Source of the DNA: Micropruina sp.
Lineage (GTDB): Bacteria > Actinomycetota > Actinomycetes > Propionibacteriales > Propionibacteriaceae
Length of the DNA stretch: 64,000 nt
NCBI GenBank assembly: GCA_016716635.1
Contig: JADJVZ010000013.1
Span: 124,001-188,000, forward strand
Direction: 5' to 3'
Part shown: positions 57,888 through 64,000 of the stretch, in pieces
Numbering within the stretch: position 1 is the stretch's first letter
Layout of the letters: each line of letters begins with the position of its first letter
The notes under the pieces: generated by a model
The model's database searches: none
What the model was told of the DNA's origin: nothing
Seen by the model: only the letters and a program-made list of their open reading frames with translations
Translations under genes and position numbers: made by a program

Positions 57888-59531
57888 GAGCCTGTTGCTT
57901 TTTCGGGGTTGTGTCGGGCCGGGTTTCTGGGCGTGTGGGTGGAACAATTGCCTTGTGGCTAAGGGTTTCAAGGCGGTGGATCGGGACCAGGGGTTCTTGT
58001 TGCCGGTGGATATGCGGGATTGGCTCCCGGCTGATCATCTGGTCTGGTTCGTGATCGAGGTCATCGAGTCGTTAGACCTGTCGGCGTTCCGTGGCCGGTA
58101 CCGGTTGGGTCGGGCGGGTCGGGAAGCGTTCGACCCGGTGATGATGGTGACTTTGTTGGCGTATGCCTACTGTCGGGGGTTGCGTTCCTCGCGTGGGATC
58201 GAGCGGGCGTGTTTGACTGATGTGGCGTTCCGGATCGTGTGTGGTCAGCGACGGCCAGACCATACGGTGATCGCCCGGTTCCGGGCCGGTCATGAGGGAG
58301 CCTTGTCTGACTTGTTCGCTCAGGTGCTGGTGGTGTGTGGCCGGGCTGGGATGGGTCAGGTTGATCTGGTCGCGATCGATGGCACGAAGATCGCTGCGAA
58401 TGCCGCGTTGGATCGCAGCCGGGATCTGGCCTGGTACCGCAAACACGCTGCGGCGTTCCTCAAGGAAGCCAGCCAGGTTGACGAGGCTGAGGATGCCGCT
58501 GAGGCAGCCGCCGGGGAACCAGCCGATCCACTGTTACGGGACCCGTCGGGTCGTCGGGAACGGATCAGACAGGTCCTCGAAGAGTTCAACAACCGGCAAG
58601 CCAACCAAACCCAGCCAGTGGTCGAGGCCGAAGCCCGGGCCCGGCAGGCCCGAGCCGATTATGAGGCGTTGGTCGCTGCCCGGCAGGCAGGTATCCAGGC
58701 CCAACGTCAGGGAAACCACATCGGCCGATCGTTCGATCCGGACCTGGTCCCGAAACGACACCAGGCAGCCTTACGACGAGCCGAACGAGCCGAAAAGTTC
58801 GTTACCACGCTGCGGGAACGCCTCACCCGACAGTCCCCGGTCCGGGTGAACCAGACCGATCCCCAGTCCAAGATCATGAAGACCCGTCAGGGTTGGGTCC
58901 AGGGCTACAACTGTCAGATCGCGGTCAGCGCCGACGGGCTGATCCTGGTAGCCCAGGCCACTACCCAGGCCACCGATAACGCCCAGTTCATCCCGATCAT
59001 GACCAAAGCCGTTGAGGCCGTGGACCTGATCAACACCACCACCGGACAATCCCGCCAGATCCGCACGGTGCTCGCCGATGCCGGCTACTACAGCGAAGCC
59101 AACCTCGCCGCCCCAGGCCCTGACCGGATCATCGCCGCCGGGAAAGCCCACAACATCACCGCGAACAACCCCGGCACCGGGAAACCCCGCCCGATCAACG
59201 AACGCAACACTGCCAGCACCGCCATGATCAACCGGCTCAGCGACCCCGACACCGCCACCCTGTACAAACGCCGAAGCGCCCTGATCGAGCCCATCAACGC
59301 CCACCTCAAAGACCGCCGAGGACTCCGTGTCTTCGCCCGACGAGGCCAACCCGCCGCCCACAGCGAACTCAGATTCGCCGCCGCGATCACGAACCTGATG
59401 CGCCTCCGCAACACCGGCTACCAACCCCAACCGGCCTGACAACAGCCCGGCACAGGCCCCAAACCCGACCGGCCTACCGGCCCCAACACCACCGCACCAC
59501 CCCTAGCCCCACCACAAAACGCAACAGGCTC
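57888..59531 (+). mobile_element. IS1182-type insertion sequence, 1644 bp
   Basis: Terminal inverted repeats GAGCCTGTTGC (57888-57898) and GCAACAGGCTC (59521-59531), extending imperfectly inward, enclose one transposase gene. The element is flanked by TATA on both sides (57884-57887 and 59532-59535), a 4-bp target duplication. The target was the exact centre of a family A palindrome: joining 57851-57887 to 59536-59568 restores a 70-bp element. Terminal repeats and gene are intact, so the IS looks recent and possibly active. Confidence 0.93.
57955..59439 (+). CDS. IS1182-family transposase
   Basis: 494 residues. The N-terminal InsH-type domain (WLPADHLVWFVIEVIESLDL, YDPVMMVTLLAYAYCRG-like FDPVMMVTLLAYAYCRGLRSSR) precedes the DDE catalytic core: Asp in VAIDGTKIAANA, Asp in VLADAGYYSE and Glu in RSALIEPINAHLKDRRG. 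KIMKTRQGWVQGYNCQIAVS is also typical of the family. The protein is full length. GTG 57955 is chosen because it starts the conserved AKGFKAVDRDQGF; the frame extends upstream only into the terminal repeat. It moves the surrounding IS. Confidence 0.93.
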   Translation: MAKGFKAVDRDQGFLLPVDMRDWLPADHLVWFVIEVIESLDLSAFRGRYRLGRAGREAFDPVMMVTLLAYAYCRGLRSSRGIERACLTDVAFRIVCGQRRPDHTVIARFRAGHEGALSDLFAQVLVVCGRAGMGQVDLVAIDGTKIAANAALDRSRDLAWYRKHAAAFLKEASQVDEAEDAAEAAAGEPADPLLRDPSGRRERIRQVLEEFNNRQANQTQPVVEAEARARQARADYEALVAARQAGIQAQRQGNHIGRSFDPDLVPKRHQAALRRAERAEKFVTTLRERLTRQSPVRVNQTDPQSKIMKTRQGWVQGYNCQIAVSADGLILVAQATTQATDNAQFIPIMTKAVEAVDLINTTTGQSRQIRTVLADAGYYSEANLAAPGPDRIIAAGKAHNITANNPGTGKPRPINERNTASTAMINRLSDPDTATLYKRRSALIEPINAHLKDRRGLRVFARRGQPAAHSELRFAAAITNLMRLRNTGYQPQPA

Positions 59532-59568
59532 TATATCGCTAGCAAAGATCACCAACGCCAGCAAAGTC
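59532..59568. repeat. Family A copy 6, right half (split by the IS)
   Basis: Duplicated TATA, then inner arm TCGCTAGCAAAGA, spacer TCACC, outer arm AACGCCAGCAAAGTC. The inner arms of this copy pair as GCTAGC/GCTAGC where other copies have GCTGGC/GCCAGC, a compensated change. Confidence 0.9.
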
Positions 59569-59667
59569 GGGAAAAGGGGGGCGGACGAGGGTGGCCGGAC
59601 CGTGGGAAGGCGCGGGGCGGATCGCGCCAAGGGGTGGGCTTAGGCGGGGCGTGCCATCATGGGACAC

Positions 59668-61139
59668 GTGCTGAGCGGCAGCGTCATCGGGAGCCGATAT
59701 CGCCTGGACGCCCGCTTGGGCTCCGGGGGTATGGCCGAGGTTTGGCGCGCCCACGACCTCAATCTCGGCCGCGATGTCGCCCTCAAACACCTGCATATGG
59801 CCGACGCCGATGATCCGATCGCGGTCGAACGGTTTCGCCGGGAGGCCGTCGCCACGGCCCGAATCTCCCACCCGAACCTGGTCGCGATCTTCGATGCCGG
59901 GGTGGCCGACCACGAGGCCTACATCGTCATGGAGTTGGCCGCCGGCGACACCTTGGCCCACACGCTGCGGCAGCGTGGTCCGCTGCCGGTCGCGGACGCC
60001 GTGCGCTACGCCACCGGCATCGCCTCCGGGCTGGCGGCCGTGCACGCGATTGGGGTCGTCCACCGGGACGTGAAGCCCAGCAACGTCATGGTCGCCGCCT
60101 CCGGGGTGAAGTTGCTCGACTTCGGCATCGCCACCTTGGTGAGCGCCAACGCGATGTCGCTCACGCGGACCTCGACCACCATCGGGACGGCCGCCTACAT
60201 GGCCCCTGAGCAGGCGATGGGCGGGGCGATCACACCGGCCACGGACGCCTACGCCCTGGGCTGCGTGCTGATGACCATGCTCACCGGACGTCCGCCGTTC
60301 CAGGCCGATGATCCGATCGCGGTGGCCACCCAGCAGATCTCGGCGGTGCCGCCGCGTTTGTCGCTGATGCGTCCGGACGTGCCCCCGACCTGGACGTCCT
60401 CGTCAGCCGGTTGCTGGCCAAAGATCCGGCCGCGCGTCCGAACGATGCCGAGATCTTGGCCGCGCTGCACAGCATCTCGCGAGGCGAGCCGGCCACGTTG
60501 CCGATGGCCTCCGCCCCGCTCCTCGCGGCCGCGCCCACCGCGGTTTTACCGACCCCGGTGAGCGGACCCCGATCCCTCGTGACCCCCACCGCACCACCCC
60601 CGCCCACGGCGTACGCGTCTGGCTCCCGTCCTGGACGCATGGTCGGGATCATGGCGTTCATCGCCATGGTGGCTCTCGGATTGGGTGGCTTCGCCTGGTG
60701 GTGGACCAGCACCCACCCCGTGGCCCTGCCGGTTCCCAGCGCAACGGCGAAGGCCACCTCGCCGACGCCGACGCCGAGCCCCACGCGGACGCCGAGCCCC
60801 ACGCCGACCAAACGTCCGACCAGCGCGAGCCCAAGTGCGGTGCCGTCGGTGAGTGCGTCCACCCCCGGTCCGGACGCCTTGCTGGGCGCGGCCGTCGATT
60901 CCGTCACCAACGCCCTCAATACCTGGACGCCCGCCGGCGCCGACGAAACCGCCGCCAAGGCCTCGCTGCTGGACCAATGGTCCAAGGCGTCGCCCAAGAT
61001 CCTCGCCGGACAGAACGCCCAGAAGTTCTACAACGACTTCAGCGCCTCTCTCGACAAGACCCGCAGTGACGGTGGGATCCCGCTGATCACCTACTTCTCG
61101 GTGAAGACCTCCCTCTCCGCTGTCGGCCTGCTGCTCTAG
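59668..61139 (+). pseudogene. Serine/threonine protein kinase (PknB type), interrupted by a frameshift
   Basis: The first frame encodes a complete active-site lobe: GSGGMAEVWRA, catalytic Lys in VALKHL, HRDVKPSNVMV, DFGIA and GTAAYMAPEQA. After MRPDVPP near 60386 it becomes nonsense (TWTSSSAGCW), while the next frame continues the kinase with DLDVLVSRLLAKDPAARPNDAEILAALHSI, then a membrane helix (MVGIMAFIAMVALGLGGFAWWW) and an external domain to 61139. One extra C in the CCCCC run at 60382-60386 would restore a single protein of about 490 residues with the usual receptor-kinase plan. So this is a frameshifted gene, a phase-variable one, or an assembly error. GTG 59668 is the likely start; ATG 59659 is also in frame. 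Confidence 0.85.
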
Positions 61140-61220
61140 CCGCGCCTCGAAGGCGGAGGAGCCGCCCGGCTTCGGCCGTCCCGCACACCCGCGTGGATGA
61201 GATGCGCCCCCCGGTGTTTG

Positions 61221-61226
61221 TAGCGT
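61221..61226 (+). promoter_or_regulatory. Candidate -10 box (TAGCGT)
   Basis: TAGCGT ends 6 nt before GTG 61233 of the GH31 gene and no Shine-Dalgarno is present. Confidence 0.4.
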
Positions 61227-61232
61227 GTCCTG

Positions 61233-62993
61233 GTGTCCTTCACCCCGTCCCCAGAGATCACCGCACCGCCCTTTGACCTGACCCTCCCCGCCGCCTGGGA
61301 TGCCCTGATCGCCGTCCCCGAGCCGACCGTCCTGCCGAGCCTGGGGACGCCGAGCGTCCCGATGCAGGTCTTCCGGACGCTGTGTGACGGGCACCCCGTC
61401 GGGTGGGAGGTGCGCGTTCACGGCGCCGGCCCCGTCTTCGGAGGCGGCGAGGTCTTCGACACCGTGGACCTTCGTGGCACCGCCCGGGTGCTCCTCAATC
61501 AAGAACTCCACAGCAGCCGCGTCCAGGGCACCTATCTCAGCGTGCCGTTCTTCTTCTCACCCGCTGGGTGGGGGCTCTCCCTCACCACGGGGGCACCTGT
61601 GTACGCCGACCTCCGCAGCCCCGGGGTAGCGCGCTTCCTGTGCCTGGACGCCACGCTCGACGCCGTCGCCTACGGCGGTACCCCCACCGACATCCTCCGG
61701 GAACACACCGCGCGAACCGGGCGGATGGCCGGTTGGCCGGAGTGGGCCCACGGGCCTTGGATGAGCCGGGCCTCCTATCTCTCCGAAGCCGAGATCCACG
61801 GCGTCCTCGACGACCAAGGCGGCGCGCAGTGTCCCGTGGCGGTCGTCCATGTGGACGCCTGGCTGGCTGGCAACGTGTTCCGTGAGTTCACCTGCTCGTG
61901 GGAGATCGACCGGGGTCGCTTCCCCGCCGGTTGGACGGATCGCCTCCGCGCCCGCGGCGTCCGCGTGAGCCTGTGGCTCAACCCCTTCGTTCTGCGCGGC
62001 TCGGCGCTGGCCGCGCACCTTGCCGAACGGGACCTGCTGCTGCGGGGGCCGTCGGGGGAACTCGCCGTCACCCCCGACCTGGACCATCGCCACCTCATCG
62101 ATTTCACGAACCCGGAGGCCGTCCGCTGGTGGGGTGACCAGGTGCGCAACCTGCTGGCGACCGAGCGTCCGGACGCCCTCAAGCTCGACTTCGCGGAAGA
62201 GGTCCCCCTGGACGCGCGCTGCCATGACGGACGTCCCGGCTGGGCGATCCGCAACTCCTACGCCCGGGACTACCAACGGGCGACCGCCTCGGCGATCCCC
62301 GAGGAACTGCGCCCATTCCCGTTCTTCTGCCGCTCCGGCACCACGGGCGCCCAGGCGACGCCCTGCCACTGGGTGGGCGACACCCGGTCATCGTGGGACG
62401 GGCTGAGCGAGGCACTGCGGGCCTGCCTCTCGCTGTCCCTCTCCGGGTTCGCCCTGGTGAGCCACGACGCGGGCGGCTTCCACACCCCCGGGGCGGGGGT
62501 GATCCCACGCACCCTCTTGGACGGCGGCGAGGCGTGTTTCACCGCCGATGTAGAACCAGAGCTGTTTGGACGCTGGGGGCAATGGGCAGCGCTGAGCCCC
62601 GTTACCCGCTTCCACGGCCTGGGGTTTCGGGAGCCCACGGCCTATCCGGAACCGTGGCGGTCTGCGGTCATCGAGGCCCTTCGCCTGCGGGAACGCTTGC
62701 GCCCACACCTCGTCCGTGCGGCGGCGGCAGCCGAGGAAACGGGGCTGCCGGTCATGCGTCCGCTGGCGTTGATCCACCCGGACGCCACGCTGCCCGCCGA
62801 GGCCTGGCACTGCTATTACCTCGGGGCGGACCTGCTGGTGGCCCCGGTGCTGGAGCCCGGCGGCAGCGCCACCGTGTGGTTGCCCAGCGACGGCTGGCGT
62901 CCGCTTCTGGGAGCGCCCGAATTGGGGGCGGGGATCCATCACGTCACCCTCGGAGCCCACCAGTTCCCGATCTACGCCCGCCCCACGACCTGA
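61233..62993 (+). CDS. GH31 glycosidase (alpha-glucosidase/alpha-xylosidase-like)
   Basis: 586 residues. The barrel has the catalytic nucleophile in DALKLDFAEEVP and the acid/base in HWVGDTRSSWDGL, with VVHVDAWLAGN and FALVSHDAGGFHTP as further substrate-site segments; an N-terminal beta domain (WEVRVHGAGPVFGGGEVFD) and a C-terminal beta domain complete the GH31 plan, as in YicI. No signal peptide, so it acts in the cytoplasm on an imported alpha-glycoside. TAGCGT lies 6 nt before GTG 61233. The 3' 600 bp are overlapped antisense by the extended alkD-like reading frame. Confidence 0.88.
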   Translation: MSFTPSPEITAPPFDLTLPAAWDALIAVPEPTVLPSLGTPSVPMQVFRTLCDGHPVGWEVRVHGAGPVFGGGEVFDTVDLRGTARVLLNQELHSSRVQGTYLSVPFFFSPAGWGLSLTTGAPVYADLRSPGVARFLCLDATLDAVAYGGTPTDILREHTARTGRMAGWPEWAHGPWMSRASYLSEAEIHGVLDDQGGAQCPVAVVHVDAWLAGNVFREFTCSWEIDRGRFPAGWTDRLRARGVRVSLWLNPFVLRGSALAAHLAERDLLLRGPSGELAVTPDLDHRHLIDFTNPEAVRWWGDQVRNLLATERPDALKLDFAEEVPLDARCHDGRPGWAIRNSYARDYQRATASAIPEELRPFPFFCRSGTTGAQATPCHWVGDTRSSWDGLSEALRACLSLSLSGFALVSHDAGGFHTPGAGVIPRTLLDGGEACFTADVEPELFGRWGQWAALSPVTRFHGLGFREPTAYPEPWRSAVIEALRLRERLRPHLVRAAAAAEETGLPVMRPLALIHPDATLPAEAWHCYYLGADLLVAPVLEPGGSATVWLPSDGWRPLLGAPELGAGIHHVTLGAHQFPIYARPTT

Positions 62994-63755
62994 CGAGAAT
63001 GATGGTGTTGATTTACTCCTGACCCAGAGGAGTAAATCAACACCATCATGAAGAGGGCCGGCCTCGACGTGCTTCAGCGCCTCGCGGCGGGACAGGCCGG
63101 ACAGGTGCCCCACATGGGCGGCCACGAACTCGCGCACCCACTCCGGATCGGTGCGGGCGTACTGGCGCAGCGACCAGCCGATGGCCTTGCGGATCCAGAA
63201 CACCGAGCCGAAGATCGTCCCCTCGACGTTGGCCTCGATCACCTCGGCGAGCAGCGCGGTGTCGGTGCCATCCCGCCAGCCCAGCTGACACAAGATGGCG
63301 GTGCGGCGAAGCCACAGGTCGTCGTCCACCGCCCAGGCGCGCATCAATGCCTTCTGCTCGGGGTACCGCTGGACGATCGAGCCGATGAGGTCGCCCGCGG
63401 TGGCGTCCACCACGTCCCACCAGGCGGTGGCGACCACGACGTGGCGATAGAGCGGCAGCAGGTCGGGGGTCTGCAGGGATGCATGCACTCGATGCCGAGC
63501 GATTTCCAGCGCGAGGTAGTAATCCTCGCGGGCGACCGGACGATCGACGAGCGTCCTGATGGCAGCCTCGAACTCCGCGCGATCAAGCGGGTTCGCACGG
63601 ATCAGCGGCCGCGCCACCCGACGCAACTCCGGCGCCGTCACTCCGCGATACGGCAAGGCCGACTTCATGTACGCCTGCTGCTGCACCGCCCGCATCGGAT
63701 CGGCGTGGGCGTTGAGCCCCGTCCGCAGGGCCGTCAGCAAAGAGTCGGCGGTCAC
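62388..63755 (-). CDS. AlkD-type DNA alkylation repair protein with readthrough C-terminal extension
   Basis: The first 232 residues (to about nt 63060) are a complete AlkD-like HEAT-repeat protein: MRAVQQQAYMKSALPYRGVTAPELRRVARP, AWWDVVDATAGDLIG, LWLRRTAILCQLGWRDGTD and FWIRKAIGWSLRQYARTDPEWVREFV, ending LSGLSRREALKH, where relatives normally stop. Such enzymes remove alkylated bases such as 3- or 7-methylpurines. Here no stop follows: the frame crosses the family B hairpin (62999-63049) and continues about 220 codons antisense to the GH31 gene. The extension has no sense of its own. The native stop was probably lost when the repeat arrived or changed. GTG 63755 overlaps the upstream stop (GTGA). 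Confidence 0.8.
   Translation of the reverse strand: MTADSLLTALRTGLNAHADPMRAVQQQAYMKSALPYRGVTAPELRRVARPLIRANPLDRAEFEAAIRTLVDRPVAREDYYLALEIARHRVHASLQTPDLLPLYRHVVVATAWWDVVDATAGDLIGSIVQRYPEQKALMRAWAVDDDLWLRRTAILCQLGWRDGTDTALLAEVIEANVEGTIFGSVFWIRKAIGWSLRQYARTDPEWVREFVAAHVGHLSGLSRREALKHVEAGPLHDGVDLLLWVRSKSTPSFSSGRGAGVDRELVGSEGDVMDPRPQFGRSQKRTPAVAGQPHGGAAAGLQHRGHQQVRPEVIAVPGLGGQRGVRVDQRQRTHDRQPRFLGCRRRTDEVWAQAFPQAKGLDDRRPPRFRIGRGLPKPQAVEAGNGAQRCPLPPASKQLWFYIGGETRLAAVQEGAWDHPRPGGVEAARVVAHQGEPGEGQREAGPQCLAQPVPR
62999..63049. repeat. Family B hairpin repeat, copy 3
   Basis: Perfect 22-bp arms around GACCCAG. Outer arm ATGATGGTGTTGATTTAC is constant, inner CTCCT/AGGAG replaces ACGTCA/TGACGT of copy 2 with pairing kept. 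It lies 5 bp past the GH31 stop and within the extended alkD-like frame. Confidence 0.9.
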
Positions 63756-64000
63756 TCGCGGGCGTGGTCGGCGATGATCCGGGCGATGTCGCGGGCGGCT
63801 TGAGGCTTGGCGACCCGGGCGGCCGCCTCGGACGCTCGCACCCGCGCCTCGGGGTCCTCCACCCAGCGGGTCACGGCCTGGACGACCTCCCACGGACGCG
63901 GCGCCCACACGCCGGCCTCATGTTGGACGACGTAGGTGACGTTGCCGTCCTCCTGCCCCGGCATGCGGCTGTACAAGATCAGGGGCAACCTCGCGGCGAA
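63752..64000 (-). CDS. GT28-type glycosyltransferase, C-terminal part (cut by window edge)
   Basis: The frame is open from the window edge to a TGA at 63752, giving about 82 residues. PLILYSRMPGQEDGNVTYVVQHEAGVWAP, followed by a helical tail WEVVQAVTRWVEDPEARVRASEAA, is the donor-binding end of MurG/diacylglycerol-glucosyltransferase-like GT28 proteins (GQEDGN...GAG.W motif). It probably glycosylates a membrane lipid. The true start is outside the window. Its stop overlaps the alkD-like start in GTGA, so the two are co-transcribed. Confidence 0.75.
   Translation of the reverse strand, partial: FAARLPLILYSRMPGQEDGNVTYVVQHEAGVWAPRPWEVVQAVTRWVEDPEARVRASEAAARVAKPQAARDIARIIADHARE

Overview
The window is 64 kb of high-GC DNA from an actinobacterium. 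Evidence is the codon bias toward G/C, the MurJ flippase fused to a pseudokinase and an extracellular domain (known from mycobacterial MviN), many start codons lying 6-8 nt behind a TANNNT hexamer (leaderless-type starts), a GGUAB/ChvE-type sugar ABC operon, CCA tRNA nucleotidyltransferase, and an LPXTG-free set of actinobacterial cell-surface proteins. A Propionibacteriales member is my guess; the sequence alone does not prove the family. I saw no rRNA, tRNA or CRISPR array.

Layout. 1-4.3 kb: a D-2-hydroxyacid dehydrogenase (cut by the edge) divergent from a 3-hydroxyisobutyrate-dehydrogenase-like reductase, then three small single-pass membrane proteins of one paralogous family around a secreted protein. 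4.5-12.8 kb: murJ fusion, LysR regulator divergent from an MFS exporter, a GT1-type glycosyltransferase, a double-CDGSH iron-sulfur protein. 13.5-17.5 kb: chvE-gguA-gguB sugar uptake operon. 17.9-24.4 kb: cca, EamA exporter, a GntR/ABC-2 module, MscS channel, zinc-ribbon protein, MBL hydrolase. 24.6-30.6 kb: a 1502-residue secreted CotH-type protein with six C-terminal repeats, VOC protein, NTF2-like protein. 30.6-38.4 kb: sigma-like/TM protein, SDR-ligase-pdxH cluster, histidine phosphatase, GH13 enzyme, membrane protein under twin operators. 38.6-42.2 kb: sulfatase, anaerobic sulfatase maturase and two DUF202 membrane proteins, the same gene set as E. coli yidJ/yidF/yidH/yidG. 42.4-51.1 kb: AbiEi/DUF559-like protein, PhzF, rifampin-phosphotransferase/PEP-synthase-like protein, DUF616-like glycosyltransferase with nucleotide-sugar dehydrogenase, ABC exporter. 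51.1-57.7 kb: TetR divergent from a CruF-like carotenoid protein, small membrane proteins, a rhomboid-like protein, ilvD. 57.9-59.5 kb: an IS1182-type insertion sequence. 59.7-64 kb: a frameshifted Ser/Thr kinase, GH31 glycosidase, AlkD-type DNA repair protein and the end of a GT28 glycosyltransferase.

The most unusual content is intergenic. Three unrelated families of structured inverted repeats occur. Family A has six copies with an identical 15-5-13-4-13-5-15 nested inverted-repeat geometry; in two copies the 20-bp 'outer arm plus spacer' module is amplified in tandem, and one copy has been split exactly at its dyad centre by the IS with a TATA target duplication. Family B (three copies) is a long hairpin with a constant outer arm, a covarying inner arm and an ACCC loop; one copy sits at the end of the alkD-like gene, whose reading frame now runs through it and 600 bp antisense into the GH31 gene. 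Family C (two copies) shows covariation in two stems and brackets the GntR/ABC module.
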